Assembly (NCBI GenBank): GCA_963781305.1
Contig: CAWAFL010000014.1
Location: forward strand, 62,001-126,000
Direction: 5' to 3'
DNA length: 64,000 bases
DNA from: DASXMT01 sp963781305
Lineage (GTDB): Bacteria > Actinomycetota > Acidimicrobiia > Acidimicrobiales > RAAP-2
How positions within the stretch are numbered: the first letter of the stretch is position 1; the number at the start of each line of letters is the position of its first letter. The notes beneath the pieces are model-generated. The model was not told the origin of the DNA. It did not search any database and saw nothing but the letters and a program-made list of their open reading frames with translations. The translations under genes were made by a program, and so were the position numbers. This document shows, piece by piece, positions 17,671 to 25,906 of this stretch.

Positions 17671-18429
17671 TCAGCTGGACTGCTGGCGGGCCCGCTCGAT
17701 CAGCGCGACCCGACGCTGCTCAATGAGCACCGGGTCGATGCCGGCCCCGAGGAATGCCTCCGCGGTCCGGATCTCGTCGGCCAGTGCGTCCGAGCCGCCA
17801 CCGGAGAACCGGGCATACTCGGCCACGAGGACCCGGGTGGATCCCTGTTCGGCGGAGGCAATGTCAGCGGCCAGCGCTCGAGCCACGGACAGGAGGTCCT
17901 CGTGAGGAACGACCCGGTTGACCAATCCCACCCGGGCCGCCTCCTCGGCACCGATGAAGTTGCCGGTCAGGCTCATCTCCCGCGCTACCCGAACCCCGAC
18001 CGCCTGGGGCAAGAGGACGGACATGCCCCAGAAGGGAACGAGCCCCACCCGGGTGTGGGTATCGGCGAACCGGGCCTGGTCCGACGCGACCAGGAAATCG
18101 CAGGCCAGCGCCAGCTCGAGGCCACCGGTAACGGCGGCGCCGTTCACTGCGCCGATCAGGGGCTTGGCCAACTGCGGCCACGGCCGACCGTCGCCAGGAC
18201 GGATGTTCGACCCCGATGCAGCCATCTCCTTCAGATCCAACCCGGCACAGAAGGCTCGTCCAGCGCCGGTCAGGATCATGACGTCGACATCGACCCGGGC
18301 ATCGAGCTGGGCCATATGCCCGACCAACTCGCTGAGCATCTCCGAGCTCAAGGCATTCCGGGCCTCGGGACGATTGAGGGTGATCAGTGCGATGCGATTG
18401 GCTACGTCCACCAAGACCAGGTCAGACAC
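17671..18429 (-). CDS. Enoyl-CoA hydratase/isomerase family protein
   Basis: This 252-residue crotonase has NRPEARNALS, the oxyanion segment GAGRAFCAGLDL, and GAVNGAAVTGGLELALACD with the first catalytic Glu. The second Glu of hydratases (PExxLG) is replaced: the site reads THTRVGLVPFWG. This argues against a classic hydratase and leaves isomerase, hydrolase or C-C lyase activity open. GTG 18429 has GAGGAA upstream. It lies about 100 bp upstream of the HAD/MarR pair on the same strand. Confidence 0.87.
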   Translation of the reverse strand: MSDLVLVDVANRIALITLNRPEARNALSSEMLSELVGHMAQLDARVDVDVMILTGAGRAFCAGLDLKEMAASGSNIRPGDGRPWPQLAKPLIGAVNGAAVTGGLELALACDFLVASDQARFADTHTRVGLVPFWGMSVLLPQAVGVRVAREMSLTGNFIGAEEAARVGLVNRVVPHEDLLSVARALAADIASAEQGSTRVLVAEYARFSGGGSDALADEIRTAEAFLGAGIDPVLIEQRRVALIERARQQSS

Positions 18430-18626
18430 TCAATTCCTCGTTTTTTGTCTCGCGTCGCCCTCGTAGGCGATCATCGGCATCGTAACGTCCAGGTTGCCTG
18501 GGGTAGCCCTCCGGGCCGGCCCGGACCTACCCACTCGGTCCAGCGCCCGAGGGTCCCAGATCGCATCTCGCCACAGGGGTCGTTAGGGTGCCAGGGCGCG
18601 ATCGATTGAACAGAGGAATTTCAGCC

Positions 18627-20132
18627 GTGAATCTCATGATGTTGCTCGACATGGCCATGTCCGGCCATCCTTCCCGAGTCGCAATTGGCAGCGGCGACGA
18701 CGGGCTCAGCTACGAGGAGCTCTATCGGCGGGCCGGCATCGCGGCAGCGAGGATCCGACGTGACGGCATCGGCCACGTCGCCTACGTGGGGACCAACTCT
18801 CCGGCCTTTGCCGTTGCCGTGTTCGCCAGTTCGTGGGCCGGGGTCCCGATCCTGCCCATCAATTACCGGCTGGGCCACGAACAGGTGACCGCCCTGCTCG
18901 ACCAGCATGAGGATGTGCTGGTCATCGCGGATGAGGTGGCTAGAGGCAGCCTTTCGGGCGTGAACCATCCCGTGATCGACCGCGACGACTGGATGACATC
19001 GACGGCCGTGGGCCCGAACTGCGACGAGTGGCCGAACGACCCCGAGGGCATTGCCGTGCTTCTCTATACCAGCGGCACGACCTCGGCTCCGAAGGCGGCC
19101 ATCCTCCGGCATCGTCACCTCCTCTCGTACGTCTTCTCCTCCGTCGACTTCGGAGGGGCCGACGAATCGGATGCCGTGGCCGTCACCGTGCCGCCGTACC
19201 ACGTGGCCGGAGTGGCCAACCTGGTCAGCAACCTCTATGCGGGCAGACGGCTCGTCTATCTCGATGCCTTCAGCCCCGAGGCATGGCTCGAGACCGTCCG
19301 CAAAGAGCAAGTGACCCACGCCATGGTGGTGCCAACGATGCTGGCCCGGATCGTGGATTCGCTGGCTGGCCAAGACAACGCCGATGTGGCCTCGCTCCGA
19401 ACGCTCTCCTATGGCGGATCTCGGATCGCCCCGTCGATCGTGGCTCGAGCGCTCGAGCTCTTCCCGACCACTGACTTCGTCAACGCCTATGGGCTCACCG
19501 AAACCAGTTCGACCATTGCCCTGCTCGGACCCGAGGACCACCGGTCGGCCATCGAGAGCGACGCTGAGGAAGTCCGTGCTCGCCTGGGCTCGGCCGGGCG
19601 CCTCATTCCCGGTATCGAAGCCGAGGTGCGAGGCCCGGACGGCTCGATTCTCCCGCTCGGCGAACCGGGCGAGCTCTGGCTCCGAGGCGACCAGGTGTCC
19701 GGCGAGTACCTGTCGACCAAGTCGCCCCTGGACGACAATGGGTGGTTCCCCACCCGCGACCGCGCCTTTTTCGATAAGGAGGGCTACCTGTTCATCGAAG
19801 GGCGCTCAGACGACACCATCATCCGTGGCGGCGAGAACATCGCCCCGGCTGAGATCGAAGAGGTCCTGGTCCAGCACCCGGCGGTGGCCGACGTTGCCGT
19901 GGTGGGCGTGGCCGACGACGAGTGGGGCCAACGGATCGCCGCAGTCGTCGTCCCGGTTCCTGGCGAGGTGATCGACAGTGACGACCTTCGAGCATTCGTG
20001 CGCAAGCAATTGCGGACGTCGAAGACGCCCGACCAGATCGTGGTGTGGGAAGAGCTTCCCTATACCGACACGGGCAAGCTACTCAGAAGAGCGGTGACCG
20101 CCGGGCTGGCCGACGCCGCAGCCGAAGCCTGA
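18627..20132 (+). CDS. Acyl-CoA synthetase (AMP-binding)
   Basis: This roughly 501-residue ANL-superfamily ligase has P-loop LLYTSGTTSAPKAA, core motif NAYGLTETSS, hinge region EGRSDDTIIRGGENIAPAEIE and the late catalytic Lys in YTDTGKLLRR. It adenylates a carboxylate and forms its CoA thioester. GTG 18627 is chosen because GAGGAA lies 8 nt upstream; a GTG at 18588 would add 13 residues. TAGGGT at 18584-18589 is a possible -10 box. It diverges from the crotonase at 18429, with which it probably acts. Confidence 0.9.
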   Translation: MNLMMLLDMAMSGHPSRVAIGSGDDGLSYEELYRRAGIAAARIRRDGIGHVAYVGTNSPAFAVAVFASSWAGVPILPINYRLGHEQVTALLDQHEDVLVIADEVARGSLSGVNHPVIDRDDWMTSTAVGPNCDEWPNDPEGIAVLLYTSGTTSAPKAAILRHRHLLSYVFSSVDFGGADESDAVAVTVPPYHVAGVANLVSNLYAGRRLVYLDAFSPEAWLETVRKEQVTHAMVVPTMLARIVDSLAGQDNADVASLRTLSYGGSRIAPSIVARALELFPTTDFVNAYGLTETSSTIALLGPEDHRSAIESDAEEVRARLGSAGRLIPGIEAEVRGPDGSILPLGEPGELWLRGDQVSGEYLSTKSPLDDNGWFPTRDRAFFDKEGYLFIEGRSDDTIIRGGENIAPAEIEEVLVQHPAVADVAVVGVADDEWGQRIAAVVVPVPGEVIDSDDLRAFVRKQLRTSKTPDQIVVWEELPYTDTGKLLRRAVTAGLADAAAEA

Positions 20133-20322
20133 TCGCCTGGCGGTAGGTCAAACCGAAGCCGGGCCCTCTGTTCGGTCGAGCGGGCGCGCACGGGTCGACG
20201 AAGGCACTGTTGTGCTGGACATCGCAAGAAGTAGTGCTTCCGGACGTTCCTCCAAAGGTGCCGTGCAACGCCCGACGACTCCATCGTGGGCTGGACACGG
20301 TACAGGAGGCACAGGGACTCGT

Positions 20323-21321
20323 ATGCGGAAATCACGGATCGGTTCTCTCGTCGCAACCGCGGCGCTTTGCATGACCGGAATCATGACTACAGGCGTCGTC
20401 ACCATCGTGCCTGGCGTTGCTGCCTCGCCACCAACTTCGGGCACCGCGGCCTCGCCCAACTACCCGGTGCCGTACACGTTCCTCGCCAACATCGCTGCTG
20501 CGCCCAACGGGCCCAACACTCCTCCGCCCGGAGCCAACGATTGGACATGCAGGCCGTCGGCCGCCCACCCCGAACCGGTGGTCCTCGTCCACGGCCTGCT
20601 GGCCAACGAGACCGACAATTGGCAGACCATTTCGCCCCTCCTGGCCGACAATGGGTACTGCGTCTACTCCCTCACCTACGGCACCGATCCCAACTTCACC
20701 ACACCCCCTCTTGACGAGTCGGGCGGCTTGGTGCCGATGGAGCAGAGCGCCGCGGTGCTCGGAGCGTTCGTGAACAGAGTGTTGGCTGCCACGGGCGCCC
20801 CGAAGGTGGACCTCGTCGGCCACTCCGAAGGGGCCACGATGCCTGACTACTACATCAAATTCCTTGGAGGGGCGGCTCATGTCGACAACTTCGTCGGCCT
20901 TGCCCCCGTCGTACACGGCACCGAGATCGCCGATCCACTCATGATCCAAGAGGTCGCCAACGCCTTCGGCTTCGGATCGTCCGAGGCGCAGGTGCTGGGG
21001 TCGGTCTGTACCGCTTGTGAGGAGTTCTCCCCCAGCTCGGCATTCACCACGAAGCTCAATGCCGGCGGTATCGCCGTACCCGGCGTGCGCTACACCCAGA
21101 TCATGACCGAGGACGACGAGTTGGTGGTGCCCTATACGAATGGGGAGATCGCCGGGGACAACAGTACGAACATCGTCGTGCAAGATCAGTGCCCACTTGA
21201 CCGCGCCGACCATCTGTCTCTGGCCTCAGACCCGGTGGCGGCTCAGGATGTGCTCAACGCCCTCGACCCGGCGCAAGCGCAATCTCCCCCCTGCACTCTC
21301 GTCGCTCCGGTCGTCGGCTAG
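20323..21321 (+). CDS. Secreted lipase/esterase, alpha/beta-hydrolase
   Basis: This 332-residue exported protein has basic MRKSR, then a hydrophobic stretch and a VAASP signal-cleavage region near residue 35. The mature part has VVLVHGLLAN (oxyanion), DLVGHSEGA with the nucleophilic Ser and a DHLSLA late His, as in lipase class 2 proteins. Cys in DWTCRP, NGYC, CTACEE, QDQCP and PPCT suggest disulfides. AGGAGG precedes ATG 20323. It probably hydrolyses extracellular esters and feeds fatty acids to the CoA ligases. Confidence 0.85.
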   Translation: MRKSRIGSLVATAALCMTGIMTTGVVTIVPGVAASPPTSGTAASPNYPVPYTFLANIAAAPNGPNTPPPGANDWTCRPSAAHPEPVVLVHGLLANETDNWQTISPLLADNGYCVYSLTYGTDPNFTTPPLDESGGLVPMEQSAAVLGAFVNRVLAATGAPKVDLVGHSEGATMPDYYIKFLGGAAHVDNFVGLAPVVHGTEIADPLMIQEVANAFGFGSSEAQVLGSVCTACEEFSPSSAFTTKLNAGGIAVPGVRYTQIMTEDDELVVPYTNGEIAGDNSTNIVVQDQCPLDRADHLSLASDPVAAQDVLNALDPAQAQSPPCTLVAPVVG

Positions 21322-21375
21322 GGCGGAGCTCACCCGGAGCCCGTCAATCGGGAGTCCGGGCCAGGCATTGCCATA

Positions 21376-21403
21376 GCTGGCCTGGTTTGCCAGGTCGGCC
21401 AGC
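21376..21403 (+). terminator. Possible hairpin after the lipase gene
   Basis: GCTGGCC (21376-21382) pairs perfectly with GGCCAGC (21397-21403), with additional internal TGG/CCA pairing. No run of T follows, so a factor-independent terminator is uncertain. Confidence 0.35.
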
Positions 21404-21478
21404 GGGTATTTGCCCTATGGGAAGGGCAGAACGCCAAGCGGTCTTGCTCAGTCCCATGGAACAAGGAGAGGAGTCGCC

Positions 21479-22447
21479 ATGACGACAACGATCGGTCATA
21501 CGGCCGGTGGGAGAGGGTACGGACTCCATCGGCGGACAGCGGTAGCTGGGGCCGGTACGAGAGTGCGGTCCTCATCCGTGAGTTTGGCCATGGTCGGCTT
21601 CATCGCCCTGATCGCCTCTGCATGGGGCGGGATCATCCCGTTCGTGGGGCCGACGTTCGGGTTCAGCGCAGATGGAGCCGGCTCCTGGCACTGGGACCTC
21701 AGCCATGCCGTACTGGCACTGATTCCCGGTGTACTGGGCTGCCTGGTTGCTCTCACGATGATGGCACCGGCGAATGCCAGCGTGACGGGCCGACGCCTAA
21801 GCCTGACCACTGCCGGCATCATCGGCATGGCCAGTGGAGCCTGGTTCGTCGTTGGTCCTTATGCCTGGCCGGTCCTGGTGAACACCCACTCGTACTTCAT
21901 CGTCGCCACCCCACTCCGGGCGCTTGAGTACCAGATTGGCTACGCGCTCGGACCAGGCCTGATCCTGGTCGCGTGCAGCGCGTTCGCCGTGGGTTGGGCG
22001 GCCCGCCACAACCGGCCGCTCGAGGCGATGGGAGCGAGTCGGGACGTTTCCGACATGGCCGCCCCGACCATCCTTCGAGATCCCACTGACGCTCCCCAGC
22101 CCACGGCGGCTCCCCAGCCCACGGCGGCTCCCCAGCCCACGGCGGCTCCCCAGCCTGGTGTAGCTCCTCAGCCTGGTGTAGCTCCTCAGCCTGGTGTAGC
22201 TCCTCAGCCTGGTGTAGCTCCTCAGCCTGGTGTAGCTCCTCAGCCTGGTGTAGCTCCTCAGCCTGGTGTAGCACCCCCACCCCCGCCTGGTGTGGCTCCC
22301 CAGCCTGGCGTGGCTCCCCAACAGACGGCCGCACCCGTACCCTCGGAGCAGCCCCTGGCTACGGAACATGGCCCGACGGGCACGGCAGGTACAGCCGGTG
22401 CCGCGCCGGGTGAACGGGAGATCGGCGACGACCGACCGCTTCCGTAG
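21479..22447 (+). CDS. Four-helix membrane protein with Pro-rich hexapeptide tail
   Basis: This 322-residue protein has an N-terminal domain of about 175 residues with four predicted membrane helices (near 33-54, 72-93, 107-128 and 150-168). The tail is built from APQPTA and APQPGV repeats and ends in a charged segment. No known family is recognised. AAGGAGAGGAG precedes ATG 21479. The tail would be a stiff polyproline-like rod projecting from the membrane. Function is unknown; the gene follows the secreted lipase. Confidence 0.7.
   Translation: MTTTIGHTAGGRGYGLHRRTAVAGAGTRVRSSSVSLAMVGFIALIASAWGGIIPFVGPTFGFSADGAGSWHWDLSHAVLALIPGVLGCLVALTMMAPANASVTGRRLSLTTAGIIGMASGAWFVVGPYAWPVLVNTHSYFIVATPLRALEYQIGYALGPGLILVACSAFAVGWAARHNRPLEAMGASRDVSDMAAPTILRDPTDAPQPTAAPQPTAAPQPTAAPQPGVAPQPGVAPQPGVAPQPGVAPQPGVAPQPGVAPQPGVAPPPPPGVAPQPGVAPQQTAAPVPSEQPLATEHGPTGTAGTAGAAPGEREIGDDRPLP
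22091..22270 (+). repeat. Ten 18-bp coding repeats (APQPTA/APQPGV)
   Basis: Three perfect copies of GCTCCCCAGCCCACGGCG (22091-22144) are followed by one transition unit (22145-22162) and six perfect copies of GCTCCTCAGCCTGGTGTA (22163-22270). Degenerate units continue to about 22330. The near-perfect DNA identity implies recent expansion or ongoing homogenisation. Confidence 0.97.
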
Positions 22448-22492
22448 TCGACGACCACGTGGGCAGGTCGAACAGACCTTCGCAGGCTGTCT

Positions 22493-22559
22493 CATCTGAT
22501 ATTCAGATGTATCTGATCGGGATAAACTGTTTGACAGATATACTCCACTTAGGCACTAT
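22493..22559 (+). promoter_or_regulatory. AT-rich promoter with palindromic operator for the cNMP-binding protein
   Basis: This is an AT-rich island in GC-rich DNA. CATCTGA-TAT-TCAGATG (22493-22509) is a perfect palindrome, and a third ATCTGA follows at 22511-22516. Downstream, TTGACA (22531-22536), a 17-bp spacer and CACTAT (22554-22559) form a likely promoter for the gene at 22607. The operator lies just upstream of the -35, the usual place for an activator. Confidence 0.6.
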
Positions 22560-22606
22560 TGAAGTGGTCGAGTACCACGGATGGCCGAAGAAGGTGGAGG
22601 TCAGGG

Positions 22607-23035
22607 ATGAGAAACAGAAATTACGCATCGAGCACATTGGGTCAACTGGAGCTCTTCGAGGACTGCAGTCCCCGCGAATTGGCCAGGATTGATTCGCTAC
22701 TCACGCAGGTGAACCTCCCTGCGGGCAAGGTACTCATCCAGGAAGGGAATCTGGGGAACGAGTTCCTCATCATCGTTTCGGGCCAGGCCGAAGTCACCAA
22801 GACCAACGGGCTCGGCATCTCGAAGGTGGCCGACCTCCACGACGGAGCGTTCGTGGGTGAGATCTCCCTCCTGAGGGGCGTCCGCCGTACCGCGACAGTC
22901 ACGGCCACGACCGATCTGACTGCCTACGTCAGCAATCCCAGCGAGTTCCGGGAGATCCTGCGGAGCGCCCCGGCCGCGGCCAGGCGCATCTCCGCGGCGT
23001 CGAGCCTCCGTTCCGAGAACCTGCTCGCCGCCTAA
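22607..23035 (+). CDS. Stand-alone cyclic-nucleotide-binding domain protein
   Basis: This 142-residue protein consists of one cNMP-binding beta-roll: LELFEDCSPRELARI entry helix, AGKVLIQEG strand, and the phosphate-binding cassette FVGEISLLRGVRRTATV with the Gly-Glu and Arg-Thr-Ala residues that hold the ribose phosphate. It lacks the CRP helix-turn-helix, so it is not a DNA-binding regulator by itself. ATG 22607 follows GGTGGAGG. The last codons and stop are duplicated 32 bp downstream. The partner effector is unknown. Confidence 0.85.
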   Translation: MRNRNYASSTLGQLELFEDCSPRELARIDSLLTQVNLPAGKVLIQEGNLGNEFLIIVSGQAEVTKTNGLGISKVADLHDGAFVGEISLLRGVRRTATVTATTDLTAYVSNPSEFREILRSAPAAARRISAASSLRSENLLAA

Positions 23036-23070
23036 CGCGGGGGTCCGCAAATCTGCTCGCCGCCTAGCGC
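23021..23070. repeat. Duplicated gene end shared by convergent genes
   Basis: CTGCTCGCCGCCTAACGC (23021-23038) recurs with one mismatch at 23053-23070. The first copy holds the last codons and TAA of the cNMP-binding gene. The second supplies the TAG of the convergent deazaflavin-dependent gene on the other strand. Confidence 0.9.
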
Positions 23071-23579
23071 TGGTCGAGCACCATGATGTGAATGGGGCGG
23101 TCTCGGATCCGTCGGGCATATGCCTCATAGCCGGCATACATCTGTCGGGCTTTGGCCCAGATCGCTGTCCATTCGTCACCTTCGGCCTCACGGGCTCGAG
23201 CGGGGATCGATCTTCCCCGATAGGCGACCTCCGTCTTCGGGTGAGCTAGCAGGTTGTAGTACCAACCCGGAGTGCCCGATTGCCCAAAATGGGTTCCGAT
23301 CACCGCCAGGTCTTCACCAGCGGGCACCCCGAGCAACGGGGTCTCCCGCCGTTGCCCGGTGCGGGCGCCGGTGGTACGGACCATGACGACGGGAATCCCG
23401 GCCAAAATTTCGGGAGCCGATAAACGCCCGTCTGTAACCCGGAGCAGGACCTTGTCGATGCGGTGCAGAGACTTGGCGAACAACCAGGCGCCTGGCGGCG
23501 ATGACGACACGTGCCACATCGCCCGTTGAGGTGCATTGGGTGTGGGGATCTGATAATCGAGAGCTTGGACCATACCCAT
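23064..23579 (-). CDS. Deazaflavin (F420)-dependent nitroreductase-family protein
   Basis: This 171-residue split-barrel protein of the DDN family has VVMVRTTGARTGQRRETPLLGV, then GTHFGQSGTPGWYYNLLAHP and the tail AGYEAYARRI, all characteristic of F420-binding Ddn/FDOR-A proteins. It probably reduces quinones or similar acceptors with F420H2. The start at 23579 lacks a ribosome site; TAGATT lies 8 nt upstream. It diverges from mogA, 75 bp away, and both starts look leaderless. Confidence 0.88.
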   Translation of the reverse strand: MGMVQALDYQIPTPNAPQRAMWHVSSSPPGAWLFAKSLHRIDKVLLRVTDGRLSAPEILAGIPVVMVRTTGARTGQRRETPLLGVPAGEDLAVIGTHFGQSGTPGWYYNLLAHPKTEVAYRGRSIPARAREAEGDEWTAIWAKARQMYAGYEAYARRIRDRPIHIMVLDQR

Positions 23580-23587
23580 TGGGTCTG

Positions 23588-23593
23588 AATCTA
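23588..23593 (-). promoter_or_regulatory. Leaderless -10 box for the F420-dependent gene
   Basis: On the minus strand TAGATT ends 8 nt before ATG 23579, without a ribosome site. Confidence 0.5.
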
Positions 23594-23640
23594 CGGCACC
23601 GACCCGCGCGGAGCGCAGGACCAGCGCTGGGAGACGCCAC

Positions 23641-23646
23641 TACGCT
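23641..23646 (+). promoter_or_regulatory. Leaderless -10 box for mogA
   Basis: TACGCT ends 8 nt before ATG 23655. With the box at 23588-23593 it makes a compact divergent pair of leaderless promoters. Confidence 0.5.
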
Positions 23647-23654
23647 CTCGACAG

Positions 23655-24122
23655 ATGCCTCCTGGTGCGAAGATCATCACCGTCTCTGACTCGGCCTACC
23701 GGGGGGAACGCGAGGACCGGTCCGGGCCGGCCGTCGTCGCCCTGCTGGAGCAGTACGGATTCGACGTGGTCGAACGTCGCGTCGTTCCAGACGGCGCAGA
23801 CCCGGTAGCGACAATGATTCGGGATTTGGCGGTGGACTTTGCCGGCGCCATCCTCACGACCGGGGGAACGGGCTTTGCCCCCACCGACCAGACTCCGGAA
23901 GGCACTCAAGCGGTACTCGAACGAGAGGCGCCCGGGCTGGCTGAGGCCATGCGGGCCATCAACCCATTGGGTCGGCTCTCCCGGGGAGCGGCGGGAACGA
24001 TCGGGCACTGCATCGTGCTCAACCTGCCCGGGTCGACGGCCGGGGCGGTGGAGTGTCTCGAAGCGGTCATCGACGTCCTTCCTCATGCGCTCGAACTGCT
24101 GTCCGGTGGCTCTCCACACTGA
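23655..24122 (+). CDS. mogA: MogA/MoaB molybdopterin adenylyltransferase
   Basis: This 155-residue protein has the family motifs IITVSDSAYRGEREDRSGP, LTTGGTGFAPTDQTPE and LPGSTAGAVECLEAV. It adenylates molybdopterin before molybdenum insertion. The start follows TACGCT by 8 nt with no ribosome site. The last codons and the TGA lie in a 32-bp tandem repeat that continues beyond the gene. It opens a molybdenum cofactor island with moaC and mobA on the opposite strand; moaA, moaE and moeA are not in the window. Confidence 0.92.
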   Translation: MPPGAKIITVSDSAYRGEREDRSGPAVVALLEQYGFDVVERRVVPDGADPVATMIRDLAVDFAGAILTTGGTGFAPTDQTPEGTQAVLEREAPGLAEAMRAINPLGRLSRGAAGTIGHCIVLNLPGSTAGAVECLEAVIDVLPHALELLSGGSPH

Positions 24123-24190
24123 CCTCCTGAGGCGGATGCGGCTCTCCACACCGACCTCCTGAGGCGGATGCGGCTCTCCACACTGACCTC
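24110..24190. repeat. 32-bp tandem repeat over the mogA stop codon
   Basis: Two full units (24110-24141 and 24142-24173, one mismatch) and a 17-bp partial third unit repeat CTCTCCACACTGACCTCCTG and the following 12 bases. The first unit contains the mogA stop and last codons; the array ends 18 bp before the moaC stop. Confidence 0.95.
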
Positions 24191-24208
24191 TGATCGGACG
24201 CCACCGGG

Positions 24209-24697
24209 TCACGTCTGTGCGTCCGGTCGCTCCCACCGACCCGAACGACCGCCCTCTTTCAACCACAGCGCCACCGCGTCGAGGTACGCCGCTGGGTCCG
24301 CCCTGCTGAGCGCGCACACGATGGTTAGTCCTGCCACCGTGCAGGCAGTGAGAGCCTCCATCTCAACTCCCGTTCGATCCACCACCTCGGTCACGGCCGA
24401 GATGTCCACCCGCCCTTTGAACGGGACCACATCAACTCGTACATCGGTCAGTCGGATGGGATGACACAGGGGTATCAGCGCGGAGGTCAGCTTGGCCGCT
24501 TGGACCCCGGCCACCCGTGCTGTTTGGACGGGATCAAGGTCGCCGGGGCGCATGGCCAGCACTTCGAACACATCGGCGACGGTACGAACCGTGCCCCGGG
24601 CGACAGCCCGACGTACGGTCGGCTCCTTGCCGGTGATGTCGATCATCCAGGCTCGTCCGTGTTCGTCGAGATGAGGAAATTCGGGGTGCCCGGTCAC
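24209..24697 (-). CDS. moaC: Cyclic pyranopterin monophosphate synthase MoaC
   Basis: This 162-residue protein has MIDITGKEPTVRRAVARG at the start of the fold, LIPLCHPIRLTDV with the active-site Cys-His and VEMEALTACTVAGLT. It converts 3',8-cyclo-GTP to cyclic pyranopterin. GTG 24697 overlaps the mobA stop by four bases (GTGA); an upstream extension is just the mobA frame shadow. C-terminal extension KEGGRSGRWERPDAQT is unusual but short. Confidence 0.93.
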   Translation of the reverse strand: MTGHPEFPHLDEHGRAWMIDITGKEPTVRRAVARGTVRTVADVFEVLAMRPGDLDPVQTARVAGVQAAKLTSALIPLCHPIRLTDVRVDVVPFKGRVDISAVTEVVDRTGVEMEALTACTVAGLTIVCALSRADPAAYLDAVALWLKEGGRSGRWERPDAQT

Positions 24698-25344
24698 TGG
24701 CCACGTACTACCCCATCGCGCGAGCCCATATCTGGATGGGCCATGACGTGGGCCAGGTCCTCGGGTGTGTCGATGTCCGCGAAGCATTGCTCGTCGACAA
24801 CCTCGGACCACACCTCGGGTCCCAGCCACGCCACCTCGGTGGCGTCGAGCAAGGCCATGAGCGAGCGTCGACCTTCTGCCACCAACCGAAGGCAATGGTC
24901 GAGCGATGACTGTCCAAAGCGGGCACAGAGGGGTTGCGGACGTTGGCCGACTACCGGCACCACGGTGCCATCACCTGGCGCCCGGGCCAACAGCTCGAGC
25001 AACGGCACCGTGACCCGGGGGAGATCGCAAGCGAGGACGAGCACCGGGCCCGAATGGCCCGAGTCCTCCAACGCAGCCCAGCCCGTGGCGAGGGCAGCCA
25101 ACGGACCGGCACCTGGACGATCGTCGGGCACGGCCGTGAGCCCCGACGTGCCCGGCCCTACCTCCAGCACGGGGTCAACGACCTCCGCCAGCCGGGCGGC
25201 CACCGTCTGGGCGCAGGTGCGCCCGTCAGCCAGCACGATGGATGCTTTGTCCCTGCCCATGCGGCGGCTGCCGCCGCCGGTCAACAGCAGTCCGGCTATC
25301 GCTGCGCCGCCCGTCCGCCGGCCAGCGCCGACCCCTCCATCCAT
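24694..25344 (-). CDS. mobA: Molybdenum cofactor guanylyltransferase MobA
   Basis: This 216-residue nucleotidyltransferase has AGLLLTGGGSRRMGRDKA, the GTP-binding loop, VLACDLPRV with the Mg-binding Asp, and RPQPLCARF. It links GMP to molybdenum cofactor. ATG 25344 is chosen as the start because upstream in-frame sequence is non-conserved Arg-rich sequence. It is the first gene of a mobA-moaC unit, divergent from the frameshifted TOBE remnant. Confidence 0.9.
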   Translation of the reverse strand: MDGGVGAGRRTGGAAIAGLLLTGGGSRRMGRDKASIVLADGRTCAQTVAARLAEVVDPVLEVGPGTSGLTAVPDDRPGAGPLAALATGWAALEDSGHSGPVLVLACDLPRVTVPLLELLARAPGDGTVVPVVGQRPQPLCARFGQSSLDHCLRLVAEGRRSLMALLDATEVAWLGPEVWSEVVDEQCFADIDTPEDLAHVMAHPDMGSRDGVVRGQ

Positions 25345-25511
25345 GCCCCAACTGTCTCGACTGCTGCCTCGACCGATGACTGATCTCCCGTCCAGCTCGA
25401 TCGCCGAACATCGGTTCCTGCCCGAACCGCTGGCTGGCCTGTGACCGCAACACCCACCATACCGACACCATCGGCGGGTGGACGGACCAGCCTGCAACCC
25501 GCAGGTGCACC

Positions 25512-25890
25512 CTTAGAGGGCGGCATCCACAACGTGCAACCGGTCGCGTCCTCTCGCCAGGGGTCGTCCGGGTCGGACGGGTGGATCTGGCGCTGGACGG
25601 CGGCCCGATTGCGGCGGGGACCGAGGTCCTGTGGTGCATCCGGCCCGAAGACGTACAGCTGTCCGAGGCGGGGTGCCTACCGCGCCACCGTCACCGACGC
25701 GGCGGTCCTCGGCGCCGTCGTCGAGTACATCGTCCGTTTGGACGATGCCGGTCCCGAACTTCGCGCCCGGGCGTCGCGTTCTACGAGCTTCGCTCCCGGC
25801 GCGCCCTGCGGCGTCGACGTCCTCGCCGAGGCGTTGAGGCTGTGGGCGAAGGACCGGGCGACCACTGGTCCGGCGTTGAGGCGCATGTGA
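25512..25890 (+). pseudogene. Frameshifted TOBE-domain remnant of a ModC-like ABC ATPase
   Basis: The first frame encodes GRVLSPGVVRVGRVDLALDG and then EVLWCIRPEDVQLSEAG, the classic start of the TOBE domain at the C-terminus of molybdate/polyamine importer ATPases. Near 25672-25680 the reading moves to another frame and continues YRATVTDAAVLGAVVEYIVRL to a stop at 25888. No Walker A, signature or Walker B precedes it; upstream lies mobA on the other strand. Only about 125 codons remain, split by a frameshift, so it is a decayed gene end. Its place among molybdenum genes fits ModC. Confidence 0.72.
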
Positions 25891-25906
25891 TCCGGGGTGA
25901 GGCGCA

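Noticed and set aside
22091..22270. Possible CRISPR or regulatory array
   Set aside because: The 18-bp units are contiguous and in frame inside a coding region, encoding Pro-rich hexapeptides.
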